From: Pusillimonas sp. UBA3987
GTDB lineage: Bacteria; Pseudomonadota; Gammaproteobacteria; Burkholderiales; Burkholderiaceae_B
Length of the DNA stretch: 64,000 bases
NCBI GenBank assembly: GCA_002384935.1
Contig: DGCD01000006.1
Span: 1 to 64,000 of the forward strand
Direction of reading: 5' to 3'
A model generated the notes under the pieces. That model saw only the letters and a list, made by a program, of their open reading frames with translations. It searched no databases and had not been told where the DNA came from. The position numbers and the translations under genes are program-made. Positions 43,154-50,926 of this stretch are shown one piece after another. Numbering within the stretch: position 1 is the first letter of the stretch; the number at the start of each line of letters is the position of its first letter.

Positions 43154-44140
43154 TTATTTCTTAATGTTCTTAGCCGCTTCACGCAGGTTGGAAAGCGCTT
43201 CCGGGGTACGTTTGGACCAGGTGTCGTCCCATTCTTCAATCTCTTCCTGGAAAAACTCAGGACCGACATCTTTTATGGTTTTACCGGTACCACGCACCTT
43301 CTCTTCCCACCCCGACTCTTTCTCTTTGTATTGGGCCATGACCATATCCAGGCGTTCGCTCATGAGATCAGTGATCATTTGGCGATCTTCTTCGCTCAAG
43401 TCTTTCCATACACGCGCCGATACCACCCCAACCATGGGGAACATCATATGATTGGAAACGAGAATCGTGTCGGCCTTCTCCCAGAATTTCAAGGCCCAAA
43501 TCAATTCAAGGTCCATATCAATACCATCGACCTGACCGTTCGCCAATGCATCGTATACCGCCGGCAAAGGCAAGGGCGTGGGTGCCGCGCCCAGATCAAT
43601 GTAGAAATCGCGAATCGGATCCAAAGGTGTAATACGCAGCTTCATGCCATTTAAGTCGTCGGCGGTTTCCACCGGCTTGGCCGTTAGAATTTGACGCATA
43701 CCCGCCATACCGTAGCCAATACCCACAACACCTGCTTTGGCAGGCAACTCTTTCAACAAGTCGGTTGCAGCGGGCGTTTTCAGAATTTCTGCGGCCTCAT
43801 CAACATTGCTGACCAGATAAGGTGCATACAACGCCCCTAAATCTTCAACACGATTGGATGCTTCGGCAATCGTGAGAAACGCCATATCAAGCGCGCCGGT
43901 TTGCATTTGCTGCAGCATCTGCGCCTCGCTGCCCAACTGGCCGGCAGGGAACACTGACACGGTATGCTTGCCGTCACTGGCCTCTTTAAGATCTTCGGCA
44001 AAACCATTGGCCTGCTGCGTCCAGATATGGGGTGGTGGTGTAATAAGGCCCATTCGGAAGTCTTTGGCCAAAGCCGGCGTACTGAAAGCGCACACACCCG
44101 CCACAGCCGCGATTAAAGTTCCAATTTTTCGCATTTTCAT
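43154..44140 (-). CDS. TRAP transporter substrate-binding protein (DctP type)
   Basis: The 328-residue protein has a signal peptide ending near TPALAKD and a DctP domain with HTVSVFPAGQLGSEAQMLQQMQ and LKLRITP-type (here MKLRITP) segment whose arginine binds the carboxylate of the ligand. Most TRAP ligands are organic acids. Located between the ACMS decarboxylase gene and the permeases, it probably binds an aromatic amino acid such as anthranilate or 3-hydroxyanthranilate, which is inference. Confidence 0.92.
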   Translation of the reverse strand: MKMRKIGTLIAAVAGVCAFSTPALAKDFRMGLITPPPHIWTQQANGFAEDLKEASDGKHTVSVFPAGQLGSEAQMLQQMQTGALDMAFLTIAEASNRVEDLGALYAPYLVSNVDEAAEILKTPAATDLLKELPAKAGVVGIGYGMAGMRQILTAKPVETADDLNGMKLRITPLDPIRDFYIDLGAAPTPLPLPAVYDALANGQVDGIDMDLELIWALKFWEKADTILVSNHMMFPMVGVVSARVWKDLSEEDRQMITDLMSERLDMVMAQYKEKESGWEEKVRGTGKTIKDVGPEFFQEEIEEWDDTWSKRTPEALSNLREAAKNIKK

Positions 44141-44201
44141 TGCTGTCTCCTCGATATTGAAAGGGCTAGCGTGGAAAGCCCAGTCTCTTGAAACTGGCGA
44201 T

Positions 44202-45194
44202 TCAGGCCAGGTTGAAAAAAGTTATAGCATTGTCGTGCAGCATTTGCTGTTTTTCTTTTGCAGAAAACGACGATGCCTGTACCAACGAACCAATAGGCTG
44301 CTCACCCAACGGATAGGGATAATCCGACCCCATCATGAGGCGATCAACGCCATGCACGTCGGCAAGCAAACGCAGCGAACCCTGGTCGAAAATAGTGGCG
44401 TCGCAGTAAAACCGGCGGGCATATTCGGACGGCGGACGCGGACAATCTTTACGCACAATGTCGCGATACCGCCAGGCGTTGTCAACGCGGCCCAACAAAT
44501 ACGCAAAGCTGCCCCCACCATGGGCAAAACAGATCTTTAACGACTCGGGAATACGCTCCATGGCACCCGACAAAATAAGTGACAACATCCCCAATTGCGT
44601 TTCGGCCGGCATGGAAACAAGCCAGGGCAGCATCCATTGCTTCATCCGCCCCTCCCCGCCCATCATGTCCCAGGGATGCACAAAGACGGGAATGTTTTCA
44701 TTGGCGCAGTGAATCAGAAAATCGACCAAATCAGGATGATCGAGGTCTTTCTCCCCTACATGATTACCAATCTGCACGCCGACACAACCGGCTGCCTGGG
44801 CACGAGACGCCTCGGCACACGCCAGCTTGACGTCCTGCAACGGGACTTGCGACAGCGCCTTCAACCGGGTGGGATGGCCGGCGCAAAATGCAACTGCCTG
44901 TTCATTCATTTGCGCGGCCCAGTCGGCAGCTTTGGCAGGATCCCAGGTATAGCCGAACATCACCGGCGTCGAACAAACCAACTGCATATCGACACCCTGC
45001 TCATCCAACTCCTGCACACGAAGGGCGGGGTCCCACAACGCACGATATACCGGCCGAAACGGCTGATCCCCCAGCATGATGTGGCCTTTCTCGCCGCCTT
45101 CGTCGACCTGCAGCCATGCCGCTTTCTGCGGGTCAACCTGATGGGCGACATCCTTGCCGATAAGCGGGAAAAAATGAGAGTGAATATCGATCAT
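44202..45194 (-). CDS. nbaD: 2-amino-3-carboxymuconate-6-semialdehyde decarboxylase (ACMSD)
   Basis: ACMSD decarboxylates the unstable product of 3-hydroxyanthranilate ring cleavage to 2-aminomuconate semialdehyde. The 330-residue amidohydrolase-fold protein has metal ligands in MIDIHSHF (His5, His7), VFVHPWDMMGG and GSDYPYPLGE, and the catalytic-site histidine in FAHGGGSF. Length and motifs are those of the bacterial enzyme (NbaD of Pseudomonas). It follows the dioxygenase gene by 36 bases. Confidence 0.93.
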   Translation of the reverse strand: MIDIHSHFFPLIGKDVAHQVDPQKAAWLQVDEGGEKGHIMLGDQPFRPVYRALWDPALRVQELDEQGVDMQLVCSTPVMFGYTWDPAKAADWAAQMNEQAVAFCAGHPTRLKALSQVPLQDVKLACAEASRAQAAGCVGVQIGNHVGEKDLDHPDLVDFLIHCANENIPVFVHPWDMMGGEGRMKQWMLPWLVSMPAETQLGMLSLILSGAMERIPESLKICFAHGGGSFAYLLGRVDNAWRYRDIVRKDCPRPPSEYARRFYCDATIFDQGSLRLLADVHGVDRLMMGSDYPYPLGEQPIGSLVQASSFSAKEKQQMLHDNAITFFNLA

Positions 45195-45230
45195 GCTGTT
45201 CGTGTCCGTGCCAAAAATTTTAAAATAAAC

Positions 45231-45803
45231 TTATAAATGGGGATGAGCGGCGTTCAATGTTGCGTGCCATGACTCAAAGTCGCGGCCAGGGTGCACCTCG
45301 CCGCATTTGGCACAGGTACGCTGCGCCTCACTGGTGTTGTAGAAGCGCTCGTATGTGGGGGGAAGATCCTTCACGATGCTCTTGAGTTCCAGCTCGTAGC
45401 GTTGCAGCACATGGCCGCATCGTGCACAGCTCCATTGAAATGCATCGTGCGCGCCGGCCGGACGCTGGCGCTCAATGACCAGACACAAACTGCCCGGTTC
45501 AGGCCGCTGCGGTGAATGAAGCACATGCGGCGACATCAGGAATATGTCGCCCTCTTTCAAATGAACCTGTTCGTATTCCCCGTTTTCCCACATTAAAAGC
45601 TGTGCATTACCCTTGAACTGGTAGAAAAACTCCTCGACCGGGTCATCATGAAAATCGGAACGCTGATTCGGCCCGCCCACGACGGTGACCATGAAATCGC
45701 TGTCCTGCCAGATTTGCTGGTTGCCAACGGGCGGCTTGAGCAAATGCGCATGCTCATCGAGCCAGTTTTTAAAATTGAGCGGATAACCATATTTGAAATT
45801 CAT
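45231..45803 (-). CDS. nbaC: 3-hydroxyanthranilate 3,4-dioxygenase
   Basis: This enzyme opens the ring of 3-hydroxyanthranilate with oxygen, giving 2-amino-3-carboxymuconate semialdehyde. The 190-residue cupin has the catalytic iron ligands His52, Glu58 and His96, and the substrate-binding Arg48, Arg100 and Glu111, all shifted by one residue from the Cupriavidus metallidurans enzyme. The C-terminal rubredoxin-like iron site (Cys126, Cys129, Cys164, Cys167) is intact, as in bacterial enzymes. It lies 9 bases after the RidA-family gene. Confidence 0.95.
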   Translation of the reverse strand: MNFKYGYPLNFKNWLDEHAHLLKPPVGNQQIWQDSDFMVTVVGGPNQRSDFHDDPVEEFFYQFKGNAQLLMWENGEYEQVHLKEGDIFLMSPHVLHSPQRPEPGSLCLVIERQRPAGAHDAFQWSCARCGHVLQRYELELKSIVKDLPPTYERFYNTSEAQRTCAKCGEVHPGRDFESWHATLNAAHPHL

Positions 45804-45812
45804 CGCGCACTC

Positions 45813-46238
45813 CTATGCTGATAATGGCTTGTAAGCCGTTGCCCGCATTTCAACCAACAGGTGAGGATGGGGCAATTGATGCACGGCCACCGTGGTGCGT
45901 GTGGGGCCATCATGGTCGAAAAACTCGGCCCATACCTCGTTAAACCCCCCGAAATCGTTCATATTCACAAGGAATACCTGAACCTCGACCAGGTCGTCGA
46001 GGGCGGCGCCGGCATGTTGAAGAATATCGGCAATATTCTGAATAACTGCGCGAGCCTGGGCACGAATATCCAGGTTGGTCACCCCCATGGGGTCAACCTC
46101 GACCCCCTCGAACGTGTTGTCGGGGCGACGAGAACTTGTGCCTGATACGAAAATGAAATCACCTGCCCGGCGGTAGTGAGGGAAACGCCCCCTGGGCTTG
46201 GCTTTTCCGCCAATTACCGCTGACTCTTTGCTGCTCAT
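45813..46238 (-). CDS. nbaF: RidA-family protein, probable 2-aminomuconate deaminase
   Basis: The 141-residue protein has the RidA/YjgF fold signature (DFIFVSGTSSRRPDNTF, DIRAQARAVIQNIADIL, EVQVFLVNMNDF) and the conserved arginine in PHLLVEMRAT. Its length matches the 2-aminomuconate deaminase NbaF/AmnD rather than generic 128-residue RidA, and it is the first gene of the 3-hydroxyanthranilate cluster. It would release ammonia from 2-aminomuconate; the dehydrogenase that makes 2-aminomuconate is not in the window. A generic imine deaminase remains possible. Confidence 0.8.
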   Translation of the reverse strand: MSSKESAVIGGKAKPRGRFPHYRRAGDFIFVSGTSSRRPDNTFEGVEVDPMGVTNLDIRAQARAVIQNIADILQHAGAALDDLVEVQVFLVNMNDFGGFNEVWAEFFDHDGPTRTTVAVHQLPHPHLLVEMRATAYKPLSA

Positions 46239-46345
46239 GTGTATCTCCTGTTGGACGCGTTACGGCTGGTGGCCTGTTCGCCCCCAGCCAGCCGTCTCTA
46301 CTTTATTCTCATACTGTATCGAACGTAACCGATCCTGAATAATAA

Positions 46346-46377
46346 ATTCTTTCCGTTTAGATATAAACAAAAGGAAT
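46346..46377. promoter_or_regulatory. Candidate LysR operator upstream of the 3-hydroxyanthranilate operon
   Basis: An inverted repeat GTTTA-GATA-TAAAC (46355-46368) sits inside a looser outer repeat ATTC...GGAAT (46346-46377). It contains T-N11-A-type spacing as bound by LysR proteins and lies 108 bases upstream of the RidA gene, just after the LysR gene. The assignment is by position and shape only. Confidence 0.45.
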
Positions 46378-46419
46378 ATCACAGGCGCCAATCAGCCCCT
46401 AACAAAAGCATGGCGGGAT

Positions 46420-47370
46420 TCAGGCAGACAGTTGCGAGGCCACGTCGTGCAAGCTTAGAAGCAAACGTTGCGTCGCAGGCGATACGGTGCGACCCTTAGC
46501 CAAGGTATAACCAACATAGCCAAAGGGGATATCCTGCAAAACGGGTAGAACGCTTAATAAACCCAGATGCACAAACTTACTGGCGACCCGATATGGCATG
46601 ATCGCAATCATGTCCGAGTCGACCAGCAGGCCCAGGTTCGTCATGATTGAAACCGACTCGACAATACGCGTTGGTTTGCGCATTTTCAATGTTTCGAAAA
46701 AACGGGCAACCGAGTGCGAGGCCTCGGACTCGGAAGTCGGCAGGATCCAATCCCAGGACTCAAGCTGAGCGATTGAAATTGTTTGGCTCGCTGCCAAAGG
46801 GTGCTGGCGCCCCACCACGGCGCAAAGTGTTTCGGCATACAGCGGCACATGCTCATATTCAGCGCTTTTTTCATGCAGGGGAATGAGGCCGACCACGACG
46901 TCAAGCTCGCCCCGAGCCAGTTCCGGGAACATTTTGTCGTTGACGCCAACCCTGACCTGAACCACGACATTGGGTGCCATTTCGCGCAGGCGACGCACTG
47001 CGCCGGGCAGCAATTGAGCCGACGCCGCCAATAGCGTACCCACCACCACCTGCCCGGAAACCCCCGCACTCCACGAATTCAGATCGTCGGCCAGATAACG
47101 CAGATCGGCCATAAGCGTGCGACAATGATTGCGTAGCATCAGGCCAAAATCGGTCGGTTGCACACCCCGCCTGGAGCGCACCAGCAATGTTTGTCCAAAG
47201 TGCTCTTCAAGCTCTTGAATAATTTTTGTAATGGCCGGTTGCGTCATGTGCAGTTCACGAGACGCCGCCAACAGCGAACCGCAGTTGAGCACACGCTCGA
47301 AGACGGCCAACTGCTGTAATTTCAAGCGTCGAACAAGCGATTGATTTGAAAAAGTCATAATTGACGCCAT
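46420..47370 (-). CDS. LysR-family transcriptional regulator
   Basis: The 316-residue protein has an N-terminal winged helix-turn-helix (LQQLAVFERVLNCGSLLAASRELHMTQPAITKIIQELE, key LLAASRELHMTQPAITK near residues 32-48) and a C-terminal LysR substrate-binding domain of the CbL/GbpR-like subtype. It probably senses an intermediate of the adjacent 3-hydroxyanthranilate pathway and activates the operon downstream. The start may be 47370 or an internal ATG four codons later (47358). Confidence 0.9.
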   Translation of the reverse strand: MASIMTFSNQSLVRRLKLQQLAVFERVLNCGSLLAASRELHMTQPAITKIIQELEEHFGQTLLVRSRRGVQPTDFGLMLRNHCRTLMADLRYLADDLNSWSAGVSGQVVVGTLLAASAQLLPGAVRRLREMAPNVVVQVRVGVNDKMFPELARGELDVVVGLIPLHEKSAEYEHVPLYAETLCAVVGRQHPLAASQTISIAQLESWDWILPTSESEASHSVARFFETLKMRKPTRIVESVSIMTNLGLLVDSDMIAIMPYRVASKFVHLGLLSVLPVLQDIPFGYVGYTLAKGRTVSPATQRLLLSLHDVASQLSA

Positions 47371-47462
47371 TTCATTATTTTGTGCGCGTGCCGGCTGTTT
47401 GCGCTTGCGCTGGCAAAAACCTTAACATTAGACCACTTAATTTTTCAGGCCCCACGCTCGAC

Positions 47463-48482
47463 ATGAGTCTTCTTATAGCATTTGCTGTATTGTCCATTGG
47501 CATTTCATTTATTTGCTCAATACTTGAAGCCGCACTTCTCTCCATCACGCCAAGCTACATCGCCCAACTCAAGCTTAACCAGCCCGCGCTACATGAAAAA
47601 CTCAGGATCCTGAAAGACAGGATCGACCAGCCCCTGGCGGCCATTCTTACGCTGAACACCATCGCTCATACCGTGGGGGCAACGGGTGTAGGTGCGCAGG
47701 TGACGGTGGTATTTGGCAATGGCTATCTGGGTATTGCTTCGGCCATCATGACCGTTCTGATCCTGATTTTGTCTGAAATCCTGCCCAAATCGATGGGAGC
47801 ACGGTACTGGCCTGCAATTGCGCCTTACCTGCCCGGCACGCTGAACAAGATGATTTTTGTCTTGAAACCATTCATCTGGCTGTCTGACCGCATCATGGAC
47901 TTGTTCGGCGGCCCCGCGCCCGAACATGACGTGCGTCAGGAAATTAAAGCGCTGTCGATACTGGGGCGTGAAATGAACAAGCTCGATGAAGACGAGCAGC
48001 GCGTCATTGCCAATATCCTCGATTTGCACGACATGCGAGTCCATGAAGTCATGACGCCGCGCACCGTTTGTGAATACATATCGCCCGATATGACGATTGG
48101 CCAGTTCACCCGCCACGTGCAGGAAAGCCAGTTTTCGCGTTATCCCGTTATCGACAAAGACGAGAACCCGCTTGGCCTTTTATTTCGTTACGACGTCATC
48201 GATGCCGACCCCGACGCCAATATTTCAACGTTGATGAAGCCGGTAACCGTGGTTAACGAGAAAATGAGCGTCGAGAACGCAATGAGCCAATTTATCCAGG
48301 AACGACAGCATATGTTTCTGGTTTACGACGAGTATGGCAGTTGGCAAGGGCTGGTAACACTGGAAGACGTGATCGAAACGATTCTGGGCAAGCCGATTAT
48401 GGATGAAACCGACGACATCCCCAGCATGCGCCGTTATGCCAAACGACGCTGGAGACATCGCCTGAAAAGCCTGGAAGAATAA
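47463..48482 (+). CDS. DUF21/CBS-domain membrane protein (CNNM/CorC-like)
   Basis: The 339-residue protein has a DUF21/CNNM membrane domain (four hydrophobic segments, residues 1 to about 145, with SILEAALLSITPSYIAQL near residue 20) and two CBS domains (about 190-320) starting EVMTPRTVCEYISPD. It lacks the C-terminal CorC_HlyC domain and ends soon after the second CBS. Proteins of this family act in magnesium or cobalt export. The start at 47463 gives the typical N-terminus; the frame is open upstream into the LysR promoter region. Confidence 0.88.
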   Translation: MSLLIAFAVLSIGISFICSILEAALLSITPSYIAQLKLNQPALHEKLRILKDRIDQPLAAILTLNTIAHTVGATGVGAQVTVVFGNGYLGIASAIMTVLILILSEILPKSMGARYWPAIAPYLPGTLNKMIFVLKPFIWLSDRIMDLFGGPAPEHDVRQEIKALSILGREMNKLDEDEQRVIANILDLHDMRVHEVMTPRTVCEYISPDMTIGQFTRHVQESQFSRYPVIDKDENPLGLLFRYDVIDADPDANISTLMKPVTVVNEKMSVENAMSQFIQERQHMFLVYDEYGSWQGLVTLEDVIETILGKPIMDETDDIPSMRRYAKRRWRHRLKSLEE

Positions 48483-48523
48483 TAAAGAGCGTAAACGTCA
48501 ATGCCAAACGGCGGGCGTTGAGA

Positions 48524-49330
48524 TTATGCGATTTGCAAAGCCTGGCTTTGTATCATCGCGAACTCACTGGAATCTTCGTCGTAGTCCCAACGTTCAACCT
48601 CGCAATGACGAGCTTCACCCTCCAATCCATGCCGGATCAAATAGACCGAGTTATTTGAGTCGTGCCGAATGCGGGTTGATACGGCAGTACCTGCCTGCAC
48701 AACCCAAGCCGGGCGCTGCAGGCTGGTAAAGCGGTCGTGCAACCCGGAAATAAACGGACGGTGAATGTGTCCACCCAGTATCAGGTCGACCCCGGCCTGC
48801 GCCCACTCAGCGACGGCCTTCTGGTGACCGCGCAACAGGTGCTCCTCATCTTCAGCATGAGTGACAAAGACCGGCTGGTGCGTGACAACAATGCGTAATT
48901 GCCTTTTGTCGGCCTGCCTCAAACGCTTGGCTACACGCTCGACCTGCCGGGCTGACACCTCGCCCTCAATATGCCGATAGCGGCGCGTCGTTCGCACACC
49001 GATAACCAGCAAGTCGGGTGCGTCATGAACAGGCTCGAGATTTGAACCAAAAACACGTCCGTAGCGCGAATAAGGCTGGAAAATGCGGGTGACCACGTCG
49101 AACAGCGGAATATCATGATTCCCGGCAATAACCAACCGTGAAGGAATAGACAACCGATCCATGAAACTGCCTGCTGCTGCGAACTCTTCCTTGAGTGCGC
49201 GCTGCGTAATATCGCCGGACAAAATCACCATTGAGGGCGCATGAGCGCGCGCCAGTCGTTCAAGCGCCTGCACTACCAAAGGTCGCTCGGTGCCAAAATG
49301 CGTGTCTGAAATATGCAGCACAACCGTCAT
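48524..49330 (-). CDS. Metallophosphoesterase
   Basis: The 268-residue protein carries all calcineurin-like motifs: HISDTHFG at the N-terminus, LSGDITQRA, AGNHDIPLF, THQPVF and LGGHIHRPF, with the metal-binding Asp, His and Asn residues in place. It belongs to the branch with 3',5'-cAMP phosphodiesterase-like enzymes, but the substrate is unknown. It is coupled to the upstream lipid kinase gene by a four-base overlap. Confidence 0.9.
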   Translation of the reverse strand: MTVVLHISDTHFGTERPLVVQALERLARAHAPSMVILSGDITQRALKEEFAAAGSFMDRLSIPSRLVIAGNHDIPLFDVVTRIFQPYSRYGRVFGSNLEPVHDAPDLLVIGVRTTRRYRHIEGEVSARQVERVAKRLRQADKRQLRIVVTHQPVFVTHAEDEEHLLRGHQKAVAEWAQAGVDLILGGHIHRPFISGLHDRFTSLQRPAWVVQAGTAVSTRIRHDSNNSVYLIRHGLEGEARHCEVERWDYDEDSSEFAMIQSQALQIA

Positions 49331-50304
49331 GAGGCGTCCGGTTCTGTCTGTTGACGACGTTTGATTAACAACAGAGGTTCCGGGGCCACGCGAAACGCCA
49401 GCGGCGCAGACAGCCAGGCTATTTCGCCATCGATGGCTACTTTAATGCGACGCTTCAGCCCGCTTTTCCGACCCCGCCACAGACCCAACGGGGCGACGGC
49501 AAGACTGCGAAAACTAAAACCCATGACATTATCGGCATCGGCCAGCCTGCCCAGCGCGCCGCGCGCCGCCAACCACAACATGGCCAGGGTACCCACCGGC
49601 TTGACCGCGATGGCCGCGAGGTGCCCCTGCTTCGTTGACTCCGCCTGCGGCATGCCAACCTGCTCCAGTTGAAGCCGGTTATTGCCAATAAAAAGGGTTG
49701 TCGCCCGAAACTGTACCCGTTTCCCGCCTTGCTCCAATACCATGTCCAGATACCGGTGATGACGAAACGCTGTGACGATGGCCGACCAAAGCGCAACAAG
49801 GCGGCTGCGACCATACCGCTGTTTAAACGCTTCTCGATCCTCCAGCAACTCGGGGTACAAACCAACACTGGCATTGACCAGGAATAGCCGGTCGTTGACC
49901 AGACCCACCTGCACTGGCACGGGTTCCCCACTCAACAAATCGTCCAGAGCCGCCGTGATTTCTTCAGGAATACGGTGGGTACGACCAAAATAATTAAACG
50001 TCCCTTGCGGTATCGCGCCAAACAAACAGCGACTTTCAAGCACGGCTGAGGCAACGAAATTAATGGTTCCGTCTCCGCCCACGGCCACCACGGCACCATT
50101 TTCTTGCCCGGCGGCCTCGATGGCCTGCTGCACAATCGCTTTCATGCTGTCGGCGTTTTCAATGACGAAGATACGATGCTTGCGCCCTGCTGCAGCCATT
50201 GCGGCGTCAATCGCCTGGCGCGCAGCAACTGCATTCTGGCGTCCCGAACCACCGTTGATCACGAAAAACAGTGACGGTTCGCGCTTGCTTGATGTGGATT
50301 GCAT
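49327..50304 (-). CDS. Diacylglycerol kinase-family lipid kinase
   Basis: The 325-residue protein has the DAGK catalytic domain with FVINGGSGRQNA at the N-terminus and the nucleotide-binding GGDGTINFVASAVL near residue 80, followed by a beta-sandwich domain. It is of the soluble DgkB/YegS type and phosphorylates diacylglycerol or a related lipid. It shares its transcript with the phosphoesterase downstream and diverges from groES. Confidence 0.88.
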   Translation of the reverse strand: MQSTSSKREPSLFFVINGGSGRQNAVAARQAIDAAMAAAGRKHRIFVIENADSMKAIVQQAIEAAGQENGAVVAVGGDGTINFVASAVLESRCLFGAIPQGTFNYFGRTHRIPEEITAALDDLLSGEPVPVQVGLVNDRLFLVNASVGLYPELLEDREAFKQRYGRSRLVALWSAIVTAFRHHRYLDMVLEQGGKRVQFRATTLFIGNNRLQLEQVGMPQAESTKQGHLAAIAVKPVGTLAMLWLAARGALGRLADADNVMGFSFRSLAVAPLGLWRGRKSGLKRRIKVAIDGEIAWLSAPLAFRVAPEPLLLIKRRQQTEPDAS

Positions 50305-50495
50305 GAACTTGCCCGGACGGCCTCGAAATAAAGTGATTCTTTTCAGCCGCGACGGTTATCGGGACTGTGCTTTCTTTTCATTTGCATATGGTAGTTTCCC
50401 GGACGCCGATCCGCAAACCGCCGTGACTAGTCACTGCCATCGACAGCAATGGTCATCCATACCTGTCGAAAATGTAACAATCTCCACCCCACCCC

Positions 50496-50523
50496 TTGAA
50501 GTCTGCCACTTCATCCTTATAAT
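50496..50523 (+). promoter_or_regulatory. Sigma-70 promoter of groESL
   Basis: The -35 hexamer TTGAAG (50496-50501), a 16-base spacer and a perfect -10 hexamer TATAAT (50518-50523) lie 80 bases upstream of groES. The -10 box abuts the CIRCE operator, as expected for repression by HrcA. Confidence 0.8.
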
Positions 50524-50549
50524 TAGCACTCGATGGGGATGAGTGCTAA
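50523..50549 (+). promoter_or_regulatory. CIRCE operator (HrcA binding site)
   Basis: The sequence is a perfect inverted repeat TTAGCACTC, nine-base spacer, GAGTGCTAA, identical to the CIRCE consensus. It overlaps the transcription start of groESL. HrcA represses here under normal temperature, so groESL is under HrcA control; an hrcA gene is not in the window. Confidence 0.97.
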
Positions 50550-50603
50550 CAGCCATCCCCGGAATTGAAATTTTCCAATATTTCTTGAAACAGGAGTTTC
50601 TTC

Positions 50604-50891
50604 ATGGCACTGCGTCCTTTGCACGATCGTGTGATCGTCAAACGTTTGGAAAACGAGCGTAAAACCGCTTCGGGTATCGTTATTCCTGAGAGCGCGGCTG
50701 AAAAGCCCGATCAAGGCGAAGTTATCGCTGTGGGTCCCGGCAAAAAAACTGACGACGGCAAACTGATTGCCGTTGACCTCAAGGCAGGCGACAAAGTTCT
50801 GTTCGGCAAATACGCCGGCCAAAGCGTCAAAGTTGATGGCGACGAACTGCTCGTAATCCGTGAGGATGAAATCCTCGCCGTGATTCAGTAA
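50604..50891 (+). CDS. groES: Co-chaperonin GroES
   Basis: GroES caps the GroEL barrel during protein folding. The 95-residue protein shows MALRPLHDRVIVKRLE at the start, the mobile loop ERKTASGIVIPESAAEKP (residues about 17-34) and EDEILAVIQ at the end. It precedes groEL by 35 bases and is controlled by CIRCE. Confidence 0.98.
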   Translation: MALRPLHDRVIVKRLENERKTASGIVIPESAAEKPDQGEVIAVGPGKKTDDGKLIAVDLKAGDKVLFGKYAGQSVKVDGDELLVIREDEILAVIQ

Positions 50892-50926
50892 TCCAAACAA
50901 CAGACTACAGCAAGGAATTAAAAACC

